From Clostridia bacterium (GTDB lineage Bacteria > Bacillota > Clostridia > Christensenellales > Aristaeellaceae): a DNA stretch of 64,000 bases. Shown here one piece after another: positions 53,977 to 62,681 of the stretch (positions are counted from its first letter, which is position 1; every line of letters starts with the position of its first letter). The stretch is taken from contig JAGBDE010000003.1 in NCBI GenBank assembly GCA_017937655.1, forward strand, positions 62,001 through 126,000. Reading direction: 5' to 3'. Both the position numbers and the translations under genes were made by a program. The notes beneath the pieces were generated by a model. The model saw nothing but the letters and a program-made list of their open reading frames with translations. It did not search any database and was not told the origin of the DNA.

Positions 53977-54570
53977 TTATTTCTGTGCGTTGCGGGGCTG
54001 ATAAATCTCGTCGATGATGCCGTACTTCAGGGCTTCCTCGGCGCTCATGAAATAATCGCGCTCCACGTCCTGCTTGACCTTTTCCAGATCCTGACCGGTC
54101 ATATCGGCCATCAGCTGGGTCATCTTCTGCTTGGTTTTCAGCAGCCATTCGGCGCGGATGGCCACATCGGTGGCCTGACCGCTGGCGCCGCCCAGGGGCT
54201 GATGGATCATGATCTCGCTGTTGGGCAGAGCCAGACGCTTGCCCTTGGCGCCGGCCATCATCAGGAAGGCGCCCATGCTGGCAGCCATGCCGATGCACAC
54301 GGTGCGCACGTCAGGCTTGATGTAGTTCATGGTGTCGTAGATGGCCATACCGGCGGTCACGCTGCCGCCGGGGCTGTTGATGTACAGGGAGATATCGCTG
54401 TCAGGGTTTTCCATTTCCAGGAAAAGCAGCTGTGCCACGACCAGGTTGGCCACGTCGTCGTTGATCTCTCCGCCCAGGAACACGATGCGGTCCTTGAGCA
54501 GGCGGGAGTAAATATCAAAGGAACGTTCGCCGCGGTTGGTCTGTTCAACAACCATGGGGACCAAATTCAT
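53977..54570 (-). CDS. clpP: ATP-dependent Clp protease proteolytic subunit
   Basis: A 197-residue serine protease forming a double ring. Catalytic triad S98 (G-M-A-A-S-M-G-A-F), H123 (M-I-H-Q-P) and D172 (V-E-R-D-Y). ATG at 54570 follows AAGGAGGG; an ATG fifteen codons earlier lies in the leader. Order tig-clpP-clpX is the common one in Gram-positive bacteria and couples folding with degradation. Confidence 0.97.
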   Translation of the reverse strand: MNLVPMVVEQTNRGERSFDIYSRLLKDRIVFLGGEINDDVANLVVAQLLFLEMENPDSDISLYINSPGGSVTAGMAIYDTMNYIKPDVRTVCIGMAASMGAFLMMAGAKGKRLALPNSEIMIHQPLGGASGQATDVAIRAEWLLKTKQKMTQLMADMTGQDLEKVKQDVERDYFMSAEEALKYGIIDEIYQPRNAQK

Positions 54571-54662
54571 TGCATTTCCCTCCTTGGAGTGCATGGGGTA
54601 AAAAGCGCACCGCAAGATATACTCTTACAGCATATGCAAGCGATGCGCAGCTTATACGTTAA

Positions 54663-56240
54663 TTAGGCTTCAGCGCCAGCTTCGGCTTCGTCGGCCTTCT
54701 TGGTGCTGCGGCGGCGGGTGGTCTTCTTCTCGCCTTCCTCGCCCTCGGCGGCTTCAGCCTTAGGAGCGGCTTTCTTGCGGGTAGTCTTGGGCTTGGCTTC
54801 GCCTTCGGTTTCTTCCTTCGCTTCGGCCTTCTTGCGGGTGGTCTTGGGCTTGGCTTCCGCTTCGCCCTCTTCCTTGGCTTCTTCGGTCTTGGCCTTCTTG
54901 GTGGACTTCTTGGCGGGTTTCTTCTCGCCCTCTTCTTCGGGCTTGAATTCCTCGTCGGTCACCTTGGCGCTGTTCCACATCAGGTCGATGGCCTTGTTCA
55001 CCAGAGCGCGATGCTTGAAGTAGTCAAGCTGCTCGGCGGAGAAGCTCTTCTTGATCTGGTCCACAGTCTGGCCCATAGCGGCGGTGTAGCCTTCCAGCAG
55101 CTGGTCCACGTCTTCGTCGCCGGCTTCCAGGTTTTCCACCTTGATGATCTCGTCCACAACCAGCTCGGAGCGCACGTTGCTCTCAGCCTCGGAACGATAC
55201 ATGTCGCGCATCTGAGCGGGGGTCTGGCCCAGCATCTGCATGTACTGTTCCATGGAGAAGCCCTGCTGCTGCATGCGCCATGCCATCTGCTCCATCATGT
55301 CGTTCAGCTTATCTTCCACCATGGGGGCGGGCAGGTCGATCTCGGCATTGGCGACCACCTTCTCGATGAGGGCGGACTTGGCCATGTCGTCAGCCTGGGA
55401 ATCAGCAGTCTCCTGCAGCTTCTTTTCCACGTCCTTGCGGTACTCGGCCAGGGTATCGAAATCGCTGACTTCGGCGGCGAAATCGTCGTCCAGCTCGGGC
55501 AGTTCCTCGCGGGTGATGGCGTGCAGCTTCACATGGAAGACGGCATCCTTGCCCTTGAGGTTTTCAGCGTGATATTCCTCGGGGAACTTCACGTTCAGGT
55601 CCTTTTCTTCGCCAACCTGCATGCCCACCATCTGCTCTTCGAAGCCGGGGATGAAGGTGTTGGAGCCGATGACCAGAGTCTGATGCTCGGCGGTGCCGCC
55701 GTCAAACTTCACGCCGTCAACGCTGCCGGAATAGTCCAGCTCAGCCTTGTCGCCGTTTTCCAGGCCACGGTCGGTGATTTCCACGCTGCGGGCAACGCGC
55801 TTGCGCTCCTGCTCCAGGCGGGCGTCGATTTCAGCGTCGGTCACCTTGCGGATGCTGCGGGTGATCTCCACGTCCTTGTACTGGCCCAGCTTCACTTCAG
55901 GCATCACGAACACTTCAGCGCTGAATTCCAGGTCCTTGCCGGCTTCCATGGTCTGGACGTCCAGCTCGGGGCGGCTGACGGGCTTGAGATTGTTCTCCTC
56001 AACAGCCTTCATGTAGGCTTCGGGGAACATTTCTTCCAGAGCGTCCTCGAAGAAAACGCCCTTGCCAAACATATTCTCAATCATTTTCCGGGGAGCCTTA
56101 CCCTTGCGGAAGCCGGGTACGTTGATCTGCCCACGGAGCTTCAAATAGGCCTTCTGGATGGCAGCTTCGAATTCTTCAGCAGTCGCCTTGAAGGAAATTT
56201 TGACTTTGTTGCCGGTGAGTTTTTCTACCGAATGTTCCAT
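54663..56240 (-). CDS. tig: Trigger factor with long charged tail
   Basis: A 525-residue ribosome-bound chaperone. The N-terminal ribosome-binding domain has V-P-G-F-R-K-G-K-A-P-R near residue 40; the FKBP-type PPIase domain lies at about 150-240; the helical arms run to about 430. Residues 433-525 are an added low-complexity tail of Lys, Glu, Ala and Thr with a repeated A-K-P-K-T-T-R-K-K-A unit, not part of standard trigger factor (about 430 residues). Promoter at 56299-56327. It binds nascent chains at the exit tunnel. Confidence 0.95.
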   Translation of the reverse strand: MEHSVEKLTGNKVKISFKATAEEFEAAIQKAYLKLRGQINVPGFRKGKAPRKMIENMFGKGVFFEDALEEMFPEAYMKAVEENNLKPVSRPELDVQTMEAGKDLEFSAEVFVMPEVKLGQYKDVEITRSIRKVTDAEIDARLEQERKRVARSVEITDRGLENGDKAELDYSGSVDGVKFDGGTAEHQTLVIGSNTFIPGFEEQMVGMQVGEEKDLNVKFPEEYHAENLKGKDAVFHVKLHAITREELPELDDDFAAEVSDFDTLAEYRKDVEKKLQETADSQADDMAKSALIEKVVANAEIDLPAPMVEDKLNDMMEQMAWRMQQQGFSMEQYMQMLGQTPAQMRDMYRSEAESNVRSELVVDEIIKVENLEAGDEDVDQLLEGYTAAMGQTVDQIKKSFSAEQLDYFKHRALVNKAIDLMWNSAKVTDEEFKPEEEGEKKPAKKSTKKAKTEEAKEEGEAEAKPKTTRKKAEAKEETEGEAKPKTTRKKAAPKAEAAEGEEGEKKTTRRRSTKKADEAEAGAEA

Positions 56241-56298
56241 TTGTCTTCCTCCTGAGCAGAGGTTTCTCTGCCATATTTATCAAAATGCACCATTTCAA

Positions 56299-56327
56299 AG
56301 TATAACATGATTTTTTATCCAGCGCAA
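56299..56327 (-). promoter_or_regulatory. Promoter of tig
   Basis: On the minus strand TTGCGC (56322-56327), 17 bases, TATACT (56299-56304). The leader contains a small hairpin GCAGAG-AAAC-CTCTGC directly before the AGGAGG ribosome site. Confidence 0.6.
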
Positions 56328-56351
56328 GCCTTTTCCCTTGAAAAACCAAAG

Positions 56352-56380
56352 AAAAAAGCTGCCTTCACAGGGAAGACAGC
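56352..56380 (-). terminator. Terminator of lysC
   Basis: On the minus strand GCTG-T-CTTC / GAAG-G-CAGC followed by TTTTTT. Confidence 0.88.
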
Positions 56381-56412
56381 CTGAAAATTTTCGCAGATGT
56401 TCCATTTGGAAA

Positions 56413-57732
56413 TTATTCGCCCACAAACTCCTCGTAAATGGCGCGGATGGCGGTTTCGAAATCGTCGTTGTCCACGCCCACCAGGATGCTCAATTCGCTG
56501 CTGCCCTGGTCGATCATGCGGACGTTCACGTGCACCCGGCTCAGGGCGGTGAACAGCTTGGCGGCGGTACCGGGATTCTGCACCATGCCCCGGCCGACGG
56601 TGGCGATGATGGCCATATCGTCGTGGATGGTCAGGGTGTCCGGGTCAGTCAGGTCAACGATGCGGCGCACCAGCTTTTCCTTGACGGGAGCCAGCTGGGC
56701 GGTGGAGACCACCACGCACATGGTGTCGATGCCGGTGGGCAGATGCTCGAAGCTCAGGCCCTGTTCTTCCACGGCCTGCAGCACCTTGCGGCCGAAACCG
56801 ACTTCGCTGTTCATCATGGCCTTTTCCACGGAAATCACGCTGAAGCCGCGCTTTCCGGCCACGCCGGTGATGACGTAGGGGTTGGGCTCTTCCACAGCGC
56901 CGTGCATGATCATGGTGCCGGCGTTATCGGGCTCGTTGGTGTTGCGGATGTTGGTGGGAATGCCCGCCCGGTGCACCGGGAAGACGCTGTCCTCATGCAG
57001 CACGCCTGCGCCCATGTAAGAAAGCTCCCGCAGTTCGCGGTAGGTGATGTTCTTGATGGGCTTGGCATTCTTGACGATGCGGGGGTCGGCCATCAGGAAG
57101 CCGTTGACGTCGGTCCAGTTTTCGTAGATATCCGCGCCTGCGGCACGGGCCACGATGGCGCCGGAAACGTCGCTGCCGCCACGGGAGAAGGTATGGATCT
57201 CGCCGTTGCGGATGCTGCCGTAGAAGCCGGGGATGACCGCACTGGGCACCTTGGCCAGCACGCCGGACAGCACGGTGTTGGTGCGCTCGCTGTCAAAGGA
57301 GCCGTCGTCCATGAAGAAAATCAGATCCTTGGGATCCAGGAACTGGAAGCCCAGGTAATCCGCCAGAAGCAAACCGTTGAGGTACTCGCCGCGGCTGGCG
57401 ATGTAGTCTTCGGTCACGCCCTTTTCCAGCTCGGCCTCGATCTGGTCCAGGTATTCTTCAATTTTGACGGAAAGGGAAAGGGTGTCCCGGATCTCCGTAT
57501 AACGGCTGCGGATTTTTGCAAAAGGCACATGATAGTCCTCGCCTGCATTCACGGCGCGGTAGGACTGATACAGCAGATCCGTCACCTTTTCATCTTCCGG
57601 GAACCGCTTGCCGGGTGCGCTGGGAACCACGTAGCAGCGCTGCCGGTTCATTTCGATAATGGCGCGAACCTTCTGAAACTGCTTTGCGTCCGCCAGCGAG
57701 CTTCCGCCAAATTTAACAACAATCTTGCCCAT
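56413..57732 (-). CDS. lysC: Aspartate kinase
   Basis: A 439-residue enzyme phosphorylating aspartate, first step to lysine, threonine, methionine and diaminopimelate. Kinase motif K-F-G-G-S-S at 7-12, F-S-R-G-G-S-D near 206 and two ACT domains for feedback control in the last 150 residues (G-V-A-G-K-R-G-F-S and A-T-V-G-R-G-M). In a spore former it also supports dipicolinate and wall synthesis. It is a single-gene unit with promoter 57782-57811. Confidence 0.95.
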   Translation of the reverse strand: MGKIVVKFGGSSLADAKQFQKVRAIIEMNRQRCYVVPSAPGKRFPEDEKVTDLLYQSYRAVNAGEDYHVPFAKIRSRYTEIRDTLSLSVKIEEYLDQIEAELEKGVTEDYIASRGEYLNGLLLADYLGFQFLDPKDLIFFMDDGSFDSERTNTVLSGVLAKVPSAVIPGFYGSIRNGEIHTFSRGGSDVSGAIVARAAGADIYENWTDVNGFLMADPRIVKNAKPIKNITYRELRELSYMGAGVLHEDSVFPVHRAGIPTNIRNTNEPDNAGTMIMHGAVEEPNPYVITGVAGKRGFSVISVEKAMMNSEVGFGRKVLQAVEEQGLSFEHLPTGIDTMCVVVSTAQLAPVKEKLVRRIVDLTDPDTLTIHDDMAIIATVGRGMVQNPGTAAKLFTALSRVHVNVRMIDQGSSELSILVGVDNDDFETAIRAIYEEFVGE

Positions 57733-57781
57733 AAGTACTCTCCCTTCAGGGTGTGGGGGACTATGATCCCCACAAAGTCAT

Positions 57782-57811
57782 ATTTTATCCGATTTATGGG
57801 AGAAAAGTCAA
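57782..57811 (-). promoter_or_regulatory. Promoter of lysC
   Basis: On the minus strand TTGACT (57806-57811), 18 bases, TAAAAT (57782-57787). The roughly 43-base leader holds a hairpin GTGGGG/CCCCAC (57753-57773); it is too short for a lysine riboswitch. Confidence 0.7.
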
Positions 57812-57831
57812 TCCCCGGCATGAAATGCAGC

Positions 57832-57865
57832 AAAAAGAAAAACCATCCCCTTGACGGAGATGGTT
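57832..57865 (-). terminator. Terminator of the ireB operon
   Basis: On the minus strand AACCATC-T-CC / GG-G-GATGGTT, then TTTTCTTTTT. Confidence 0.85.
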
Positions 57866-57885
57866 CATCATATGCGTTTGACGCC

Positions 57886-58446
57886 TTACGGTGTATGGTT
57901 TTTCCGGGCTTTTTCCCAGTCCTGACGCAGGATGCTCATCACGCCCACGTCGCCAAAATGGCCGTCGGAATAGAAGGCATGCCGCTTGACGCCCTCCAGG
58001 GTAAAGCCGGCCAGTTCATAACAGCGGATGGCGGGGGCGTTGTCCATATGCACCTCCAGCTCCAGCCTTTCCAGGCCCAGGGCGGAAAATACATAGTCCT
58101 GCAAAATCTGCAGCGCCTCCAGGGCATAACCTTTGCCCCGGTGCTCCCTCCGGCCGATGACCATGCCGATCTCGCCCTGCCGGAGCCGCCAGTCCACCCG
58201 GAACATATCCAGCTGGCCGATGTAGCTCTCGTCCTCCGCATCCGCGATGACGAAGTTGTAGGCATTGTGGCTGGACTGCATCATCCGCTGGAGGTACTCC
58301 TCCGCGTCAATGCTGGTCTGGGGCGGCCAGAAGCGGGTAGACATAAAGCGCACCGTTTCCCGGTCGTTCATCCAGCGGCGGATGTGGTCAAAATCGTCCC
58401 GGCGGTATTCACGCAGCATGACCCGCTTGCCAAACAGATGGGGCAT
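57886..58446 (-). CDS. GNAT N-acetyltransferase (RimJ/RimL type)
   Basis: A 186-residue acetyltransferase. It opens L-R-E-Y-R-R-D-D-F-D-H-I and has the acetyl-CoA loop I-G-R-R-E-H-R-G-K-G-Y near residue 98, L-E-V-H-M-D-N-A near 127 and a late C-Y-E-L-A-G-F. Substrate unknown; relatives acetylate ribosomal proteins or small amines. Last gene of the ireB-ruvX-DUF1292 operon, 3 bases after DUF1292. Confidence 0.9.
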   Translation of the reverse strand: MPHLFGKRVMLREYRRDDFDHIRRWMNDRETVRFMSTRFWPPQTSIDAEEYLQRMMQSSHNAYNFVIADAEDESYIGQLDMFRVDWRLRQGEIGMVIGRREHRGKGYALEALQILQDYVFSALGLERLELEVHMDNAPAIRCYELAGFTLEGVKRHAFYSDGHFGDVGVMSILRQDWEKARKNHTP

Positions 58447-58449
58447 GGA

Positions 58450-58782
58450 TTACTCCTCGTCCTCTTCTTCGTCGTCCAGAACGGCTTCCATGGTCATGCC
58501 GGCAGCCATCATATCCTCTTCTTCCATGGCGGCCATGCACTTTTCGAACACCTGCTCGAATTCGTCCTCGTCCTCGATGGTGGCGTACACGTCCTCGTCG
58601 GTCTCCTCGTCACGGACGATTTTGAGGATGATGGCTTCGCCTTCCTTGCAATCGTCGGTGTCCTCGGTGGCCTCCAAAAGCACGTAGTATTCGCCCTCGT
58701 GCTCCACGGTCATCAGATGCTCAAAGTTCACGTCGTTGCCGTTTTCATCCTGCAGGGTCACAATGTGTTCCTGTTCGCTCAT
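58450..58782 (-). CDS. DUF1292 protein (YrzB-like)
   Basis: A 110-residue very acidic protein. The DUF1292 core is V-T-L-Q-D-E-N-G-N near 9 and Y-Y-V-L-L-E-A near 32, then I-L-K-I-V near 52 and a glutamate/aspartate-rich tail. Function unknown, but it is strongly conserved after ruvX in Gram-positive bacteria. ATG overlaps the ruvX stop by 4 bases. Confidence 0.9.
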   Translation of the reverse strand: MSEQEHIVTLQDENGNDVNFEHLMTVEHEGEYYVLLEATEDTDDCKEGEAIILKIVRDEETDEDVYATIEDEDEFEQVFEKCMAAMEEEDMMAAGMTMEAVLDDEEEDEE

Positions 58783-59216
58783 TGCTGTTCTCTCCTTGCT
58801 TGCTGTGCTTCTTTTGCAGCCAGATATTGTTCCAGAATCACCGCCGCCGCCAGCTTGTCCACATACTGCCTGCGGTCCTCCCGGCGGACGCTTCCGCCGA
58901 TGAGCACCCGCTCTGCGGTGACGGTGGTCATTCTTTCGTCTTGATAGAAAATGATAAGCCCTGCCTTGGCCAGCACGTCGCCGAAGGCCATGGCTTTCTC
59001 GGCCTGGGGACCCCGGGTGCCGTCCATGTTCAGGGGAAGGCCCAGCAGAACCTGGTCGGTCTCATAGCGGCGGCAAAGCTCCTGTACATAGCGGCTGTCC
59101 GGGCCATAGCCCACCCGGCGATAGACCTCCAAAGGCTGGGCGATGGTTCCGGTGGGGTCGGACACCGCCACACCGATGCGCACATCCCCCACGTCCAGCG
59201 CGATGATGCGGCCCAT
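58779..59216 (-). CDS. ruvX: Holliday junction resolvase-like nuclease (YqgF/RuvX)
   Basis: A 145-residue RNase H-fold nuclease. A-L-D-V-G-D-V-R-I-G-V-A-V at 5-17 holds the first catalytic aspartate, L-L-G-L-P-L-N-M-D-G near 58 and D-E-R-M-T-T near 97 the others. Implicated in 16S rRNA end processing and recombination. ATG overlaps the ireB stop (TGATG). Confidence 0.95.
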   Translation of the reverse strand: MGRIIALDVGDVRIGVAVSDPTGTIAQPLEVYRRVGYGPDSRYVQELCRRYETDQVLLGLPLNMDGTRGPQAEKAMAFGDVLAKAGLIIFYQDERMTTVTAERVLIGGSVRREDRRQYVDKLAAAVILEQYLAAKEAQQARREQQ

Positions 59217-59473
59217 CAGCGGTCCAGCCCCTGCAAATACACGCGCACAAGCTCTTCCATGATCTCGTCCCGCTCCAGGCGGCAGATCATGCTGCGGGCC
59301 TGGCCGTAGCTGGTAATATAGGTAGGATCGCCGGAAATCAGATAGCCAACGATCTGCGTCACAGGATCATAGCCCTTGGACTGCAATGCCCGGTATACAT
59401 GGTTCAGAATCTGACCTGCGTCTCTTGCGCCTTCCACAACGGGCGTAAACTTTGCGGTTCCGTTCTCCGTCAC
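59216..59473 (-). CDS. ireB: IreB-family regulatory phosphoprotein
   Basis: An 85-residue small helical protein (UPF0297/YrzL) with F near 8, [12 protein letters not shown] near 19-30, the core [12 protein letters not shown] near 43-54 and [10 protein letters not shown] near 68. IreB is phosphorylated by the PASTA kinase IreK and affects cell-wall stress and MurA stability in enterococci. Start GTG at 59473 behind GGAGG. First gene of the operon. Confidence 0.94.
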   Translation of the reverse strand: MTENGTAKFTPVVEGARDAGQILNHVYRALQSKGYDPVTQIVGYLISGDPTYITSYGQARSMICRLERDEIMEELVRVYLQGLDR

Positions 59474-59506
59474 GAAAGCACCCCCTCCATGAATCTATTC
59501 ACGGTT

Positions 59507-59535
59507 ATTGTACACCAAACTTTTACAATTGAAAA
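59507..59535 (-). promoter_or_regulatory. Candidate promoter of the ireB operon
   Basis: On the minus strand TTTTCA (59530-59535), 17 bases, TACAAT (59507-59512), in an AT-rich region. Confidence 0.4.
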
Positions 59536-59665
59536 GGGATAATACAGGATTTTACAAAAACCTTACTCAACGCCCTTTTTTATCCAAATTTCAGGTTCAA
59601 AACGTCCTGGTTTGAAGTATTTTCCTTTGGGCGATCCCGTCCGGCTGTCCATTCTCATTTCCCGT

Positions 59666-59694
59666 TTGACCACATGGCCTGCTTGCGGTATAAT
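59666..59694 (+). promoter_or_regulatory. Promoter of riboflavin kinase/ECF operon
   Basis: TTGACC (59666-59671), 17 bases, TATAAT (59689-59694). The leader is about 33 bases, so there is no FMN riboswitch. Confidence 0.8.
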
Positions 59695-59733
59695 ATCTAT
59701 TTGTGTAAATCTTGGAAAGGCAGGTGGAAACCC

Positions 59734-60165
59734 GTGCCAGAGGTCATCCAGCCCGCAGCGCTGCCCTTTTTGCTGACGGGAACGGTCTCCCAGGGAAAAA
59801 AACTGGGCAGTAAACTGGGTTTTCCCACCGCCAATATTGCCTACCAGCCCGGCAGCCGGGCCTTTCCCCCGGACGGCGTATACGCCGCTGTAGCCACCCT
59901 GGAGGGCCGGAAATACCTGGCCATTCTCAACCAGGGCTATCATCCCACCGCGCCGGGAGGCATGCCCACCGTGGAGGCCCATCTGATGGATTTTGACTGG
60001 CGGCCCCTTTACGGCCAGACTCTGGTTTTGGAATACCGCCACTACCTCCGCCCGGAAACCGCTTTCCCCCACCTGGACGCCCTGCGCGCCCAGCTGGATA
60101 CCGACCGGCAAAACGCCCTTATTTGGGCGCAGAACAACCTGCCGGATTACCCCTATCACCCATAA
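59734..60165 (+). CDS. Stand-alone riboflavin kinase
   Basis: A 143-residue protein with the riboflavin kinase motif G-T-V-S-Q-G-K-K-L-G then G-F-P-T-A-N near residues 13-30, G-V-Y-A-A-V near 49, and P-T-V-E-A-H-L-M-D-F near 81. It would make FMN from riboflavin and ATP. In most bacteria it is fused to FAD synthetase; here that half is missing. GTG at 59734 follows AGGTGG by 6 bases; an ATG at 59674 lies on the -35 to -10 spacer, so it cannot be the start. ecfA1 follows after 16 bases. Confidence 0.85.
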   Translation: MPEVIQPAALPFLLTGTVSQGKKLGSKLGFPTANIAYQPGSRAFPPDGVYAAVATLEGRKYLAILNQGYHPTAPGGMPTVEAHLMDFDWRPLYGQTLVLEYRHYLRPETAFPHLDALRAQLDTDRQNALIWAQNNLPDYPYHP

Positions 60166-60181
60166 AAGGAGTCGGAATGCC

Positions 60182-61036
60182 ATGGAAAACAACCTCCTTC
60201 CCCTGGAATTGAAGGACGTTTCCTATTCTTACGAGCCGGACGCAGCCCCGGCGGTCAGCCATGTTTCTCTGACCATCGCGCCGGGCAGCTTTGTGGCCGT
60301 GCTGGGTCACAACGGCTGCGGCAAAAGCACCCTGGCCAAGCTGATGAACGCCCTGTTCCTGCCCACCGAGGGCCAGGTGCTGGTCTGCGGCATGGACACC
60401 GCCACCGAGGAAAAGGTATGGAACATCCGCCGCCACGCGGGCATGGTGTTCCAGAACCCGGACAACCAGATCGTGGCCAATGTGGTCCGTGAGGACGTGG
60501 CTTTCGGCCTGGAAAACCTGGGCGTGCCCCAGGCGGAGATGGAAAAGCGCATCGACGCAGCCCTTGCCGCCGTGCACATGACCGACTTTGCGGACCGTGC
60601 GCCCCATCTGCTCAGCGGCGGCCAGAAGCAGCGGGTGGCCATCGCCGGCGTGCTGGCCATGGAGCCGGAGCTGCTCATCATGGACGAAGCCACCGCCATG
60701 CTGGATCCCGCCGGCCGGGCCGACGTTCTGGAAACCGTCCGCCAGCTGAACCGGGAGAAGGGCATCACCGTTCTGTGGATTACCCACTTCATGGAGGAAG
60801 CCGCCCAGGCCGACCGCATCGTGGTCATGGACAAGGGCAGCATTTCCATGGACGGCACGCCCCGGGAGGTGTTCTCCCAGGTGGAGAAGGTCAAATCCCT
60901 GGGCCTGGACGTGCCCCCCATGGCGGAGATGGCCATGGAGCTGCGCCAGGGCGGTCTTCCCCTTTCCAACGATATTCTCAACGTCGGCGATATGCTGAAG
61001 GAGCTGAAACAATGCCTATCCAAATCGAGCATCTGA
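60182..61036 (+). CDS. ecfA1: ECF transporter ATPase A1
   Basis: A 284-residue ABC ATPase: Walker A G-H-N-G-C-G-K-S-T near 43, Q loop Q-N-P-D-N-Q near 90, signature L-S-G-G-Q-K-Q-R near 145, Walker B L-L-I-M-D-E-A-T near 162 and H-loop T-H-F. The C-terminal tail forms the EcfA dimer contact. ATG at 60182 is 9 bases after AAAAGGAG. Energises shared vitamin uptake by S components such as ThiT. Confidence 0.96.
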   Translation: MENNLLPLELKDVSYSYEPDAAPAVSHVSLTIAPGSFVAVLGHNGCGKSTLAKLMNALFLPTEGQVLVCGMDTATEEKVWNIRRHAGMVFQNPDNQIVANVVREDVAFGLENLGVPQAEMEKRIDAALAAVHMTDFADRAPHLLSGGQKQRVAIAGVLAMEPELLIMDEATAMLDPAGRADVLETVRQLNREKGITVLWITHFMEEAAQADRIVVMDKGSISMDGTPREVFSQVEKVKSLGLDVPPMAEMAMELRQGGLPLSNDILNVGDMLKELKQCLSKSSI

Positions 61037-61878
61037 CCCATGCCTACATGCCGGACAGTCCCTTTTCCGCCGTTGCGCTGGACGATGTGTGCCTCACCAT
61101 TGAGGACGGCGAGTTCATCGGCCTGCTGGGGCATACCGGCAGCGGCAAAACCACGCTGGTGCAGCACTTGAACGGCCTGCTCAAGCCCACCTCCGGCCGT
61201 GTGGTGGTGGATGGGCTGGACATTACGGAAAAAGGCGTCAGCCTCATTGAAGTCCGCAAGAAGATCGGGCTGGTTTTCCAGTACCCGGAATACCAGCTGT
61301 TTGAGGAAACCGTGGCCAAGGACGTGGCTTTCGGCCCCAAGAACATCGGCCTTTCCGATGAAGAGATCGACCGCCGGGTGCGCCACGCCATCCAGCTGGT
61401 GGGCCTCAACTACGACAAGATCGCCGAGCGTTCTCCCTTTGAGCTCAGCGGCGGACAGATGCGCCGCGTGGCCATCGCCGGCGTGCTGGCCATGGAGCCC
61501 AAAGTTCTCATCCTGGACGAGCCCACCGCCGGCCTGGATCCCGCCGGAAGAAACAGCATCCTCAATATGATCCGCAATCTGCACAAGGAAAGCGGCATTA
61601 CCATCATCATGGTCAGCCACAACATGGACGATATCTCCACCCTGGCCACCCGGCTCGTTGTCATGAGTAAGGGCCGCATGGTTCTGACCGGATCGCCCCG
61701 GGAAGTGTTCCAGCAGCGGGAGCTTCTGGAGTCCGTGGGTCTGGGCGTGCCCCAGGCAGCCCAGCTGGCCGAGGAACTCATCGCCGCAGGCTATGACATC
61801 CCCCAGGGTCTTTACACCCAGGAGGAAGTGGTGGAAGCGATTCTGGCGCTTCACGGAAAGGGGGCGGGCGCATGCTGA
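61012..61878 (+). CDS. ecfA2: ECF transporter ATPase A2
   Basis: A 288-residue ABC ATPase: Walker A G-H-T-G-S-G-K-T-T near 40, F-Q-Y-P-E-Y-Q-L-F near 87, signature L-S-G-G-Q-M-R-R near 146, Walker B L-I-L-D-E-P-T-A-G-L-D near 165. ATG at 61012 lies 25 bases inside ecfA1, behind AAGGAG, so both are made in fixed ratio. Confidence 0.96.
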   Translation: MPIQIEHLTHAYMPDSPFSAVALDDVCLTIEDGEFIGLLGHTGSGKTTLVQHLNGLLKPTSGRVVVDGLDITEKGVSLIEVRKKIGLVFQYPEYQLFEETVAKDVAFGPKNIGLSDEEIDRRVRHAIQLVGLNYDKIAERSPFELSGGQMRRVAIAGVLAMEPKVLILDEPTAGLDPAGRNSILNMIRNLHKESGITIIMVSHNMDDISTLATRLVVMSKGRMVLTGSPREVFQQRELLESVGLGVPQAAQLAEELIAAGYDIPQGLYTQEEVVEAILALHGKGAGAC

Positions 61879-62681
61879 GAGACATCACTCTGGGCCAGTA
61901 CATGCCCGGCAATTCCCTGATCCACCGTCTGGATCCCCGCACCAAGATTTTGCTGACGGTTCTCTACATCGTCATGGTGTTCTGTGTGTCCAGCCCGGTA
62001 TGGTACGTCATTCCCCTTGCCTACATCCTGCTGTGCGCAAAGCTTTCCGGCCTCAGGGTGCGGCAGCTGCTCAGCAGCGTCAAACCCCTGCGCTTCCTGC
62101 TGATCCTCACCTTTGCGCTGAACCTGTTCTTCTCCTCCGGCGAGACCACCCTCATCCAGTGGGGTTTCTTCCGCATCAGCAAGGAAGGCCTGATGACCGC
62201 CGTTCATTTCAGCATGCGGCTGATTTTCCTTGTCACCGGCACCGCGGTGCTGACTTTGACCACCTCCCCCATCGCCCTGTGCGACGGCATCGAAAGCCTG
62301 TTGAAACCCCTGTCCAAGATCGGTTTCCCCTCTCATGAGCTGGCCATGATGATGACCATCGCCCTGCGGTTCATCCCCACCCTGACCGAAGAAGCGGACA
62401 AGATCCAGAAGGCCCAGATGGCCCGCGGCGCGGACTTTGAAAGCGGCAATCTCATCAAGCGCGCCAAGGCCATGATCCCCCTGCTGGTGCCGCTGTTTGT
62501 CAGCGCGTTCCGCCGGGCAGGCGAGCTGGCCATGGCCATGGAATCCCGCTGCTATCACGGCGGCGAAGGCCGTACCCGCCTCCGGGTGCTCAAGTTCCAG
62601 AAAATCGACCTGTGGGCGGCGCTGGTTTCCGTGGCCGCGCTGTTCCTGACTATTCTTTGCGGAAAGTGGATCAAGCTATGA
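61872..62681 (+). CDS. ecfT: ECF transporter transmembrane protein
   Basis: A 269-residue membrane protein with about five to six helices and the coupling motif A-Q-M-A-R-G-A-D-F near 183, then a second A-M-E-S-R-C-Y near 220; these A-R-G/A-x-R signatures bind the two ATPases. It starts 7 bases inside ecfA2 and overlaps truA by 4 bases. Confidence 0.95.
   Translation: MLRDITLGQYMPGNSLIHRLDPRTKILLTVLYIVMVFCVSSPVWYVIPLAYILLCAKLSGLRVRQLLSSVKPLRFLLILTFALNLFFSSGETTLIQWGFFRISKEGLMTAVHFSMRLIFLVTGTAVLTLTTSPIALCDGIESLLKPLSKIGFPSHELAMMMTIALRFIPTLTEEADKIQKAQMARGADFESGNLIKRAKAMIPLLVPLFVSAFRRAGELAMAMESRCYHGGEGRTRLRVLKFQKIDLWAALVSVAALFLTILCGKWIKL

Noticed and set aside
57733-57811. Lysine riboswitch or T-box before lysC
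   Set aside because: The leader from the predicted start is about 43 bases and has only one small hairpin.
59695-59733. FMN riboswitch before riboflavin kinase
   Set aside because: The leader is about 33 bases, far below the size of an RFN element, and its conserved boxes are absent.
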